Source: Boothiomyces macroporosus
Taxonomy: Eukaryota; Chytridiomycota; Chytridiomycetes; Rhizophydiales; Terramycetaceae
NCBI GenBank assembly: GCA_027604185.1
Contig: JADGKB010000002.1
Span: 124,001-188,000, forward strand
Direction: 5' to 3'
Length of the DNA stretch: 64,000 nt
Positions 1 to 9,085 of the stretch are shown here, in pieces (the stretch's first letter is position 1; each line of letters opens with the position of its first letter). Below the pieces are notes generated by a model. The model had not been told where the DNA came from and did no database searches. It saw nothing but the letters and a program-made list of their open reading frames with translations. Position numbers and translations under genes: made by a program.

Positions 1-230
1 TTTCTCGCTGGGGTATTGAGATCCTTTAACCCAAGTTTTTTTGGCATTGAGGGGGTATTTACATCTTTTAATCCGAGTTTCTTGATGGCAGGAGTATTCA
101 AATCCTTAAGCCCTAGCTTTGCTGTACGGACCGTAGGAGTCCCAGTCTTCTTTGCCGCGGGAGTAAAAGCATCCGCTCTCTTTCCGATTCCCAAGTTTTC
201 CTTTTCGTTGAACGGATTCTCGAGTTGCAT
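1..230 (-). CDS. KEN-box protein with LGLKDLNTP repeats (3' part outside window)
   Basis: Reading leftward from the ATG at 228-230 the frame stays open to the window edge, giving 76 residues. The N-terminus starts MQLENPFNEKENLGIGKR and contains a KEN tripeptide, a known degron recognised by the anaphase-promoting complex. It is followed by three near-identical units of the form KKLGLKD(L/V)NTP. The short Lys/Pro-rich repeats with a KEN box resemble the unfolded N-terminus of securin-type or other cell-cycle proteins, but no folded domain is visible and no canonical RxxL destruction box is seen. Function is therefore not assigned. Its start faces the acidic-protein gene beginning at 402, across 171 bp. 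The antisense strand is also open (16-327); I treat that as a shadow. Confidence 0.6.
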   Translation of the reverse strand, partial: MQLENPFNEKENLGIGKRADAFTPAAKKTGTPTVRTAKLGLKDLNTPAIKKLGLKDVNTPSMPKKLGLKDLNTPAR

Positions 231-401
231 GTCCGAAGAGATTCAAAAAGATTTTCCAACTGCAAACAAATCGAAAAATGGATTTTCACTCACTGAAAAG
301 AAAAGAGTTGCAGTAAGTTTTTCTTGATCCAGGGATCTGTGTAAGCAAAATAACCTTAAAGCGAACGGAAAGGTGATCAGAGATTAACCTAGAATGTTGA
401 A

Positions 402-1249
402 ATGATTACGCGGTTGGTTGAACATTTTGAAAAACTTAATGTGGAGAAACAGGAGGGCGATGGTCTAAAGGAATCCAACTCTGAAGAGACTTTGAATGAG
501 AAAGCGGTAGCGCAGGAGGAACAGGAGGAATCAAAGGAAATTCAGGACAAAAATCTGGCTGGAGAAGAATCAACACACAAAAATCTGGGTGGAAAACTAA
601 ATGAAACCCTGAAGGAGCAAGTATCAAATCAAGAGGACAAAGACGGTTCAAATGAAGAAACCGAATTGAAAGAGATTGAAACAGAGACTCTAGATGAAAG
701 CGATACTACAAAAGAGCCTGCTTCTGAGGAGGCAGTTACTAACAAGCAACCAGATTCAAAAGAGAATATCGCATCTTTGGAAAATGAAGAGGATAAAGAA
801 AGTGTAGGGGATATCCCAAAAATCAAAGAGCTGAAAACTGCAATCCCACAACCATCAAAGTACTCGAGATTAACTACAGGACTCCATTAAAGCGCGTGAT
901 TGATTCCAAGCATAATCAAAAGTACCAATAATTAATGTAGAATCAATATCACAGATTCAGTCAAGCGGCAAAAGATTGAACCTCAAAGACAGTTAAAAAA
1001 GATTAAAAATCCAACTTATGCTGGGATTCTCACTAAAAATGGAACTCCGGTGCGCAAGATAGTCCCAATCAAGTCAACCAAAAAAGAAAAGGCAGAGTGT
1101 GTCCCAGATAACGCACAATTCACAATAGAGGTACCACCACGTAAGCATTCCCTAACACAGCTCCTAAATTCGATTTAAAAGAGAGTCTAAAAAAGCCCCT
1201 AAGTTATATTCCTCACAAGGGACCTTTGAAACCGTTCAAAAGCTCCTGA
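402..1249 (+). CDS. Acidic, disordered protein with basic C-terminus
   Basis: Introns at 860-879, 922-940 and 1141-1160 (20, 19 and 20 nt) join four exons into 262 codons. Residues 1 to about 150 are very rich in Glu, Asp, Ser, Asn and Lys, with no predicted fold. The rest is basic and Pro-rich and ends PHKGPLKPFKSS. I recognise no domain; nuclear or chromosome-associated disordered proteins look like this, but that is only an impression. The start is the first ATG in frame; a further upstream exon from the ATG at 229 was tried and could not be joined in frame. The TGA stop is followed at once by two AATAAA-like hexamers, and the next gene starts 28 nt downstream on the same strand. Confidence 0.7.
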
Positions 1250-1277
1250 AAATAAACAATAAATTTTTTTGAAATCA

Positions 1278-2388
1278 ATGGAGAAAAAAGAACCAGAGAA
1301 ACCAGAAATTATCCCATATGTAAGGCCGCCAGTGCCTCCGCCTAAACAACAAACTCTGTCGGAACAATGGCAGGAGTACACCAAATCAAGGAGTTCGGTT
1401 CCAGCCCCAGTAAGCTACTCTGCACAACCGTTATCTCAAGCAGAGCTACAAGCACAATATCAACAGCAGTGGATGCATTACCAAGCACAAATGGCAATTA
1501 TGCAGCAGTATGCGCAAGCGCAAATGGCGAATAATCCACAATTATATGGAGGATACCCATATGATTATTCCCAATATTACCAACAGGATTACTCTCAGCA
1601 ATATGTCCCTCCACCTCAATACCCTCCATTGGAGCAACCGTATCACAAAGGCAAAGCACAAAGAGGAAAGAATAAAGCAAAGAGAGGAGGTGGGACTCAT
1701 CCTCAAGCACCAGTGAGACCACCACCACCCATCAAGACCTGCGAAAACTGTGACAAGGAGTTTAACAATATAACGGTATATGAACAGCATATGGCAGCAC
1801 ATAAGAAATGTGACCATTGTGATTTTATAGCAATACCCAAAGTACTTGCTACTCACGAACAAGACGAGCATGGTATTAATGTAGAGATAAAGTACCGTTG
1901 GACTAACAATAGGGTTCCAATGTTGAATACAGAAGAGGAAATTGCCGCTTGGATTGCTGAAAGGAAAAAGAATTTCCCTACTAGAGAGAATGTTAAAGAA
2001 AAGGTACTATTAATCTAACAAGAATGAAAAGTTCCAGCTCAAAAGAGATAGAGGGGATGTAATTATCGATCCGGGGAAACTAAAGAAGCAGAAAACCGTA
2101 AGTCTAAGAACAGATTTGACAGAAAAATCTGATTCAGAATTAGTTAATGATTCTGATAGAGTTTGCAAATATTTTTTAAAGAATCGCTGCAGACGAGGCG
2201 ATTCATGTCAATTCAAGCATGAATCTGCCCCTAATACCACAAGTATTAGTCAATCCGAAGAGCGCAAACCACTTTTGGATATGGTAAATTGATATTGACA
2301 ATAGTTGCTTGCCAATGATATAAGAAAAGATCGGAACAAAGTCTTGCAAGCTATTAGACATATCATAAAGAGGGATTTTTTACAATAA
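1278..2388 (+). CDS. NUFIP1: NUFIP1-like snoRNP assembly factor
   Basis: Introns at 2004-2022 (19 nt) and 2284-2304 (21 nt); product 356 aa. A low-complexity Pro/Gln/Tyr N-terminus leads to a zinc finger CENC..H..H at about residues 155-175 and a second CDHC unit. Next comes the NUFIP1 signature (TEEEIAAWIAERKKNFPTR) at about 215-233, then a C-terminal CCCH finger CKYFLKNRCRRGDSCQFKH. In known eukaryotes NUFIP1/Rsa1 bridges 15.5K/Snu13 and the R2TP complex during box C/D snoRNP assembly; here that is inference from the motif. The true start is the ATG at 1278; the frame extends 9 nt upstream only through a TTG. The TAA stop lies inside an AATAAA hexamer and is 9 bp from the convergent stop of the B9D1 gene. 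Confidence 0.85.
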
Positions 2389-2397
2389 ATATATTTG

Positions 2398-3050
2398 TTA
2401 TTTACCACCAGCAATGTAACCGCAAATATCCATATCCTTGACGATAATCGAAAAGCATACTTTGACTGTACCCTCACTTTTCACCCTCGTCATTTCCCTT
2501 CCTTGACATTTAGCAGGAAACTTTGAATCCAAGAATTCTAGATCAGCAACAGTCTACCAGGGAGTTTTCCCATTGCCCACCCATAGAAAGAATAAAACGG
2601 ACTGGTTGCGGTTGGTGTATACAAGTTTATATATGCTGTATGTCTAATTTAGTTTAAAGTACTTTCCAGAAGTGGTAGGAAGCCTTAAAGCCCCATATCC
2701 TCTTACTACATCTCTGCCAAGGAAATCAAACCCATAAACAGTGACTATCAATGTTGGCCACCCTGTGTCAAATACAATTACCATAGACATTTGTAGACCT
2801 GAACGCTAAATCCAAAGGAAAATTCCAAACACATGGTGCGACTTGATCAAAAGTAGTGAAGCTAGATGGTTCCGCTTGTCTAGCAAGTTGCGATATCCCT
2901 TCCTCTAGACCATGGAGTAGCGACCAGTCCGGCCCGTAATCAAATCCAAATTTCACATACATGTTATCATACTGAGAAATCTTTTTTAGAGATATTTACA
3001 TGTGCTGATTCTATTTGTCCTGATATTACTACTGAAAAGATGTTGGACAT
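2398..3050 (-). CDS. B9D1: B9 domain-containing protein 1, ciliary transition zone
   Basis: Four introns of 19-20 nt at 2981-2999, 2763-2781, 2644-2662 and 2538-2557 leave 191 codons (human B9D1 is about 204). The B9 fold is clear along its length: YGPDWSLLHGLEEGISQLAR, then VWNFPLDLAFRSTN, then GRDVVRGYGA, then GREMTRVKSEG and a terminal IVKDMDICGY. WNFP and FRSTN fit B9D1 rather than B9D2. B9D1, B9D2 and MKS1 form a module of the MKS complex that gates membrane proteins at the base of the cilium, so this organism should build a cilium with a transition zone. The start ATG at 3048-3050 gives the usual short N-terminal beta strand (MSNIFSVVISGQIESAH). Confidence 0.9.
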
Positions 3051-3473
3051 GAAAATATAAACAAACGCGATTCTCAAACGCAAATTTAGATTGGTGACTG
3101 ACCTGGTTTATAGAGGCACTTAAGATCATTTAGTAATCGGGAAACTGTCCGCGGATTGGCAACTGAAGATATTTGATTTAAAGATACTGTAGAACTACTG
3201 GAAATCCTCTTGCTTACATGAATCAGTATTACTGGAAATCCTCTTACTGACATGACTCGGTATTACTGGGAATCCTCTTACTGACATGAATCGGTATTTA
3301 TCATTGTCAATGGATCTCATGGTCTACGAACAAATCCAAGGTAGCCATACGAGCAGTTTCCTCTGCAAGGAGCAGCAAGTTTGGTCTTCAGTTACTCATG
3401 CGGTGACTCTTGCTTTGTATTCACCTTGGCACTCTCAACTCATTTAATCTTGTAATTTTTTTTTCTTTGAAAA
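3051..3473. other. Intergenic stretch between B9D1 and DAP3
   Basis: Both flanking genes start here and point outward, so this 423-bp interval should hold both promoters. It is the only head-to-head gap in the first 11 kb with generous space. The middle is taken up by a 34-bp direct repeat (listed separately). I see no plausible exon or RNA gene in the remainder. Confidence 0.5.
3197..3298. repeat. 34-bp tandem repeat, three copies
   Basis: Three units start at 3197, 3231 and 3265, each built on ACTGGAAATCCTCTTACTGA followed by CATGA(A/C)TC(A/G)GTATT. Copies two and three are almost identical; copy one has a few changes. The period is 34 bp. It lies outside any gene, in the divergent promoter region between B9D1 and DAP3, and could be a simple minisatellite or a repeated factor-binding site. 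Confidence 0.9.
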
Positions 3474-4846
3474 ATGTTGAGGTTGCGACATATTGGAAAA
3501 TTTAATATCAGAATAGCAAGATTTGCCTCACAACCCACTTCAAGCATTCCTGATTTACCGGATATCGTTCCCCCCAAACCACAAGCGGGCAAACCAATTG
3601 AAAAGGAAATTGAATTCAAGGAAGAAACGATTGAATTAGTTGAAGATATGACTATTGAAAAATGGGATTTAGTAATATGATTTTAACAAAGAAATCTTCA
3701 TTGCCGGAATCAATTGGAAAAGTGTTTAGTATTAGTGAATCAATTATGGAGAGATTTCCATCTGCCAGTGCTTCTTCATACTTGAACAAACAGGTATCTT
3801 GCAATTAACAAGTTCAAACTCACCGCAAATTCAGGATTGCTCTTCCGTGCTTCTTCTCATTCCTTGTTGAACGAGTTGGATTCAGACTCATCAAAAGTCT
3901 CAGACAGAACCATCCTTCTATGTAAGCGATTACTAAGTTTAGCTGGTGCTAGAGGGTCTGGAAAGAGTGCTACAATGTTTCAAATGGTGAATCATTATGC
4001 AAACAACGGATATATCGTTTTATATTTCCCAAAATTATCGGAATGGACTAGCGGTATATTCTCCTACGAATCAGTCGGAGAAACTTATCACCAACCAGAA
4101 TTAGCTTGCAAGCTGCTTCAAACTGTTCTTACTGCAAACGAAAGCCATTTGAAAAAATTAAAAGCACCAGATGGAAAGACTTCCATGGCAGATTTTGTTT
4201 CGGCTGGGTCAAAGAACCCTAGAATTTCTCACCAGACATTAATGGAGTTCTTGGATAATGTTTTCAAATCCACCGATAGGTAGATTATTACTCATGTAGA
4301 CCAAAAATATTACTTGCATTAGATCAGATTAATGCAATTTTCACCAATACCGCTTACTGTGATAAAGATTCCAATCCACTCACAGCCGATAAGTTTGCTA
4401 TTGCTGCTAAATTCCACTCTTTACTACAAACTGAACTCACTAATGCCGCACGTTTGATTGCCGTTGATAACTCGGTAACGCAAATTAAATCACCATACTT
4501 GGAAATAATATCAAACAAAGCACACTCACTAAATAAGGATCCATTAAGATTGAATGTGCAAAAGTACCAGAAAGTACCGGCAGAAGAGTTGGACGCAATT
4601 CTTCCAAGAGCCACACTCAATAATGGCTTTCCGGATATACAAATCAAAAATCTGCAGAACTATGTAATTCCGGCTCTTGATAAACCAGAAACATTGGGAA
4701 TCCTCGATTTTTATAGAAAAACAAGTGTGCTTAGACAAGGTAGTTAATTTTTGATTGTAGCTTCTGTCGATGAAGATTACGTTAAAAAGCAATGGATGGT
4801 TTCGCAAGGGAATGCTTTGGAGCTGTTTAAAGCTTCTACACTATAA
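3474..4846 (+). CDS. DAP3: Mitochondrial small ribosomal subunit protein mS29 (DAP3)
   Basis: Introns at 3672-3691, 3794-3812, 3922-3942, 4280-4299 and 4740-4760 (19-21 nt); product 423 aa. The N-terminus (MLRLRHIGKFNIRIARFA) is basic and amphipathic, as expected of a mitochondrial presequence. A P-loop GARGSGKS is followed by HYANNGYIVLYFP, the characteristic DAP3/Rsm23 spacing, and a later ILLALDQINAIF-like strand fits the Walker B position. mS29 is the GTP-binding protein of the mitoribosomal small subunit head. The 3922-3942 intron contains no stop and keeps frame, so it could be retained; splicing it gives LSGARGSGKS, the better match. The stop reads TAATAAA, overlapping a polyadenylation hexamer. 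Confidence 0.88.
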
Positions 4847-4870
4847 TAAACTCTATAGCCAATTGATTTG

Positions 4871-5118
4871 ATGGTGTAATAGTTGAGATTTAGCATGATT
4901 CTCTATCCTTGTACGAAGCAAACGTGTTATCCAATCATCCGCTTGTATATCTCTCCATATCGATAGAACAATTGGTAAAAGATTTTAATTCTCAAATCCG
5001 CATAAGAAAATTTTCAACGACTGATATTCTAAAAGTACTTCCTACCAATCCAATATTACGAGCTGAATATCTAGATCTTTTTACTAGTCGTGGTCAGTTT
5101 TTCTGCAATTTTGGATGA
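4871..5118 (+). CDS. Possible small protein, unrecognised
   Basis: A frame with residues such as SNHPLVYLSISIEQLVKDF and RIRKFSTTDILK runs to the stop at 5116-5118. It lacks an ATG unless a 20-nt intron (4874-4893, GTGTAA...TTTAG) joins a one-codon first exon ATG at 4871. The composition looks protein-like, faintly like a helical PCI-type segment, but I cannot name a family. A longer 3' end is possible, because another frame stays open to about 5170. The antisense strand over the same bases also contains an intron-like stretch, so even the strand is uncertain. Confidence 0.3.
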
Positions 5119-5230
5119 CGTATCACAAAAACTTGTTGATGTGGTCAAGCCAGGGAAGATTCACAGATAATAAGGATATATTTATTACACAAGATCTTGA
5201 AGTGGCTCACATCTTCTTGTACATTAATTG

Positions 5231-5620
5231 TTATTTTTTTATAGACCATTCCCACACAGAATCTATCTGATGATATAGATTAGATGCACTCCAAACGCGA
5301 TCTCTCAATGATAAAGAAAATACCTCGCATTAATATCAGACTAGGGAATAGCAGACTTTCAAAGGATTTGCATCCTTGTATTACAGATCAAATAGGCATT
5401 ATTCGAATATCCTATTTGACTGCCATCATCGTTTTCAACACCGGTTCTTTCGCAGTGCAAGTAGCTATAGCGGTCAGGGTCTTTAACTATCCACGCAACT
5501 GCTGGTAAACAGATGTGCTCGCAAGTCAAGAATAGGGTGACACAAAATAAAAGCTAACGATATTCGATCAATCACACAAATAATTGTGAATAATGATAGC
5601 CTGTCAATCAATCTCAACAT
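5231..5620 (-). CDS. Possible secreted protein, structure unresolved
   Basis: From the ATG at 5618-5620 the strand reads MLRLIDRLSLFTIIC. A candidate 22-nt intron then joins this to LLFCVTLFLTC, together a good hydrophobic signal peptide. It continues EHICLPAVAWIVKDPDRYSY followed by LHCERTGVENDDG. The later part (VWSASNLYHQIDSVWEW, stop at 5231) follows a convincing 22-nt intron at about 5303-5324, but I could not find a clean join between the two halves. No family is recognised. It may be a real secreted protein with one unusual intron, or a decaying gene. Confidence 0.3.
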
Positions 5621-5830
5621 TCTTGATTCTTAGCAAGAACACACCACGACTACCCATTGCGAGAATTCCAAAGATGCAATTTTAAAAATCTTACGTATTC
5701 CAACGTATAAAAGATAGCCGATTCAATAAAGATGTTTTTGAAAAGTAAAACATAACTGTCAGTGTCACGGGAAAATATCCCCGCCGAGTAGCACAGTTCT
5801 AGAGAAAAGGTGACGTTGCACTTGCCAAAT

Positions 5831-6898
5831 ATGAATTTAGATTTGTTAGATGGGACAATAATTCCGTTTGAAAGCTTTGCAGAGGCCTCCATCAGTGCCT
5901 TTCATACAAGTATTGCCACAGCAGGGTTTGTTGGAGGTGTGGTCATCTTTATACCCACAGTTTTGTCAAAAAATACTCCATCTTCTCTCCTATTGCTCTC
6001 ACTATGCTTTGCCGACTTGCTAGTATGTTTTAGTTGCATGTACCTGGGAATTCGCGGTAATACACTTCTTAACTAGATGGAATCTATGGTGGATGGTCGA
6101 CAGGAATATCCGGGTGTATAATAGACTCTATAGTAATAGATGGAGCATGTTTTGGATCAGTTTTTTCTATTTTTGCAATCACTTGGGAAAGATACAACTC
6201 TGTTATCAAAATGAAGCATCTTACATTTAAAAGTAAGCCTGACTAATCAAAGCCGCTTGTATTTGGATTGCTGCTGCTTGGTTTGCAGCAACTTTGATAG
6301 CAGTATTTCCGTATTATACGCTTTCATACGAAATTAGTGTGGCACTGCAGCCTGCCAAAATTGTATGCGTGATTACCTGGTGGGATCGATCGCCTGGAAC
6401 TATAGTTATTGTGGCTTTATGCGCTTCCAGTTTAGTTACCACTATATGCTTCTTGGCGTATGCTTACTGTAACGTTATTCTAATTTTAGTGAGAATCATT
6501 TTTGCGTTCAAACGGGTGGTTGATCCAATGAAACAAATGCCTATTGGTACAATTCCACCATCAAGCATACAAACTACCTCTGAATTGCCTTCTGTTCATT
6601 CCACGTCTTCAGAAAAAACCAAAGTGTTTCAGTCCGAGAAGGTACTCCTAATTAAGTGCCTCATTATCTGTGGGACTTACATTGCATGCTGGACACCATA
6701 TATGACTATGATGATATACAGTGTAGTGCTAGGACAGCCAGCTCCTTGGCTTTATGATGCTATTTGTAATATGTTTTAATTGTAGCCTGTGTAGCCTGTT
6801 TAAGCAACAGTGCAGTTAACCCATATCTGCTTTACTTTCTCTACCCCCACATCAAGCAAAATACAAATGACTTTTTTAAGAAAATTATAGGAAAATGA
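5831..6898 (+). CDS. Seven-transmembrane receptor, class-A-like (paralogue 1)
   Basis: Introns at 6057-6076, 6233-6252 and 6766-6785, all 20 nt; product 335 aa. Seven hydrophobic segments are visible. Class A marks include a Cys at the top of TM3 (GISGC) and a Cys in the second extracellular loop (KIVCVITWWD), ERY at the base of TM3 (ITWERYNSV), CWTPY in TM6 and SAVNPYLLYF in TM7. The lysine that binds retinal in opsins is absent (Leu at that place), so this is probably not an opsin. The frame extends upstream only through a GTG; the ATG at 5831 aligns with the paralogue's start. Ligand unknown. It lies in direct tandem with a second copy at 7129-8227. Confidence 0.8.
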
Positions 6899-7128
6899 TA
6901 TAGTCTATAAGTTAAAGTTTAACTGTGAAATAGATTGAAGAATTTATAAAGTGAATCTTGCTTGGATTTGTCTCTTTTGATTAGATATATTTGTTCTCGT
7001 TAGATTCATGAGGGATTAAACTATCCCGTAAGACACTCCCAGTATGATGCATTAATCTCATTAAGGATTCCAGTGAATCGGCGATAATAGTTTTGACACT
7101 TCAGAGTGACGTTTCCATTTTTACTGAA

Positions 7129-8227
7129 ATGAATATTGATAATCTGGATGGTTCAATAATACCATTTGATACAAACAGTGAAGTAATTATCAGCATTATA
7201 CATACAATCGTCGCAATCGTCGGGTTAGTAGGTGGATTAACCGCGTTCATTCCAACATTCTTTTCCAGGAACACACCATCATCAATATTACTACTGTCTC
7301 TGTGTTGGGCAGACTTGGCAGTGTGTCTTTGTTGTTCTATACTTGGGATACGAGGTATTTTTGAACTAGTACAGATTTAATTGCCGGAGGTTGGTCGACA
7401 GGTGTTTCAGGATGTATAATTGACGCTATAATTATCGATGCAGGGTGTTTTGCCTCAGTTTTTTCAATTTTTGCAATTACTTGGGAGAGGTACAACTCTG
7501 TTTTGAACAGGAACACACTAACATATTCTAGTAAATTCAGTTAATCATAGCAGCGTATGTTTGGGTTGGTGCAGTGTGGATAATCACCTTTTTAGTTGCA
7601 TTGTTTCCGTTTTATACGCTTTCTTATGGATATAGCATCTCACTACAACCAGGAAAGATTGTATGCGTTATTACCTGGTGGGACAGACATACTGGAACAG
7701 TTGCGATAGTTTCAATATGTGCAATCATTCTAGTTCTAACAATTTGTTTCATATTATATGCATATTGTAATAGTTTTCTTACAAATAGTCCGTATATATA
7801 TGATTTTTCGAAAAACCGTACAACCCTTGAATAGACCGCCCACCACACTCCCTCCATCATCACTCAATACTGAAAACGGACAATCAAATATACCTTCATC
7901 GCCTGTTTCGAGTGGGAAATCTAACAATAGTTCAAGGAATGACTCGGAAAAAATACTGTTGGCGAAATCTGTGATAATATGTAGCACTTACATTGCTTGT
8001 TGGACACCATACATGATCTTGATGATATATTCAATTGTATTGGAGACGCCAGTGTCGCCTACGTTTGACGCACTTGGTAAATACTTTTTCATGTAGCATG
8101 TCTAGGCTGTCTGTGTAATAGTGCAATCAACCCATATCTACTTTTGACATTATATCCTCAGATTAAGCAGAATGTGGTAGTGTGCTATCAATGTATATTG
8201 GACAAACTGGGTTTGAAAATCAAATGA
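7129..8227 (+). CDS. Seven-transmembrane receptor, class-A-like (paralogue 2)
   Basis: Same architecture and intron positions as the upstream copy: introns 7355-7374, 7531-7550 and 8077-8096 (20 nt each), with ITWERYNSV, CWTPYM and SAINPYLLL conserved. In this copy the frame shifts at the end of TM5. A 22-nt segment at 7767-7788 has perfect intron borders and restores the frame, giving 338 aa, but removing it deletes about seven residues (the CNVILIL stretch of paralogue 1). So it is either a real extra intron with a shortened TM5/loop 3 or a frameshift in a former coding segment. A recent tandem duplication explains the pair. Confidence 0.72.
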
Positions 8228-8237
8228 TATATTAAAA

Positions 8238-9044
8238 TCACAACTTTGAAGAGAGTTGATTTTTATGTTTGTTGTACACATATTTTCCAATAAAGCCGCA
8301 TATTAATTCTTCGTACTTTACAGGATGCGATCGCATATGTGCAACATGATCGGAATGTAACCCAAAGTCAAAGGATTCAACCATGGTGCCTTGATCCTTA
8401 CATTGTTGTATAACTTCCTCCACATCTTTGCTTGAAACAAACTTGTCCCCTTCAGAGTACAGGAATAGCTTTGGAATCTCCTTATATCCTTCAACAAGCA
8501 ACTTTCTGTTTCTTTCAAACATGGTTCGTTGTGGAAACATTCTCCCATACCAATTTATAAATATTTCAAGCGGTCTGATAATGTACGAGATTAATGTTTT
8601 CCAAAATGGAGAATAGTGAGTGTAGAAAGCAGTCAATTTTGCTGGACGTTCTGGTTTGTGCAAAGAAGGGCAGGAATCTAAAATCATTGCTTCAATCTCT
8701 GCTGGTGCTCCAAATAGTCTTTCGTATTGCTTTGTAAATCCGACCCATGACCCAATTCCACCATTGGACATCAAATGTGGAATAAATCTGCATCCACCAA
8801 GCCCAATTGTTGTTGGAATATACGGAGCTGATGATAGCAAGAATGATCTAGTTGTGGAAGTAAGCACCAACACTCTGTATCCCAATGAAGTATACAAACT
8901 TGCGTATTTGAGAACAGCCGGAGCTTTACCATTCATCCATCCACAGACCACAATAACATTTGAGGTATTGGTAAGAAAATCCGACGAGATAAAACTGTTC
9001 CCTCGAAGTTTTTGGAACGCTTGCTTTTGACCAACCATTTCCAT
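8238..9044 (-). CDS. TMEM53/DUF829 family alpha/beta hydrolase-like protein
   Basis: Single exon, 268 aa from the ATG at 9042-9044 (MEMVGQKQAF). The frame is open further upstream to 9134, but that part overlaps the POT1 start on the other strand and I leave it out. The segment VIVVCGWMNGKAPAVLKYA is the typical first strand and turn of the DUF829/TMEM53 family, and LFLYSEGDKFVSSKDVEE carries the acidic residue of an alpha/beta hydrolase core. A late HSDHVAHMRSHP supplies the histidine. Human TMEM53 is an outer nuclear membrane protein; the molecular activity is not established, so I name only the family. Its stop is 10 bp from the stop of the second receptor gene. Confidence 0.75.
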   Translation of the reverse strand: MEMVGQKQAFQKLRGNSFISSDFLTNTSNVIVVCGWMNGKAPAVLKYASLYTSLGYRVLVLTSTTRSFLLSSAPYIPTTIGLGGCRFIPHLMSNGGIGSWVGFTKQYERLFGAPAEIEAMILDSCPSLHKPERPAKLTAFYTHYSPFWKTLISYIIRPLEIFINWYGRMFPQRTMFERNRKLLVEGYKEIPKLFLYSEGDKFVSSKDVEEVIQQCKDQGTMVESFDFGLHSDHVAHMRSHPVKYEELICGFIGKYVYNKHKNQLSSKL

Positions 9045-9085
9045 GTTTGAAATTTCGGAATTGGGAAACAAAATCTCGAATAAAA

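Noticed and set aside
16..327. Open plus-strand frame of 103 codons at the left edge
   Set aside because: It is the antisense of the regular LGLKDLNTP repeat gene; the repeats make sense only on the minus strand.
5650..5892. 80-codon minus-strand frame over the first receptor start
   Set aside because: Shadow of the receptor's first exon, whose start is confirmed by the paralogue.
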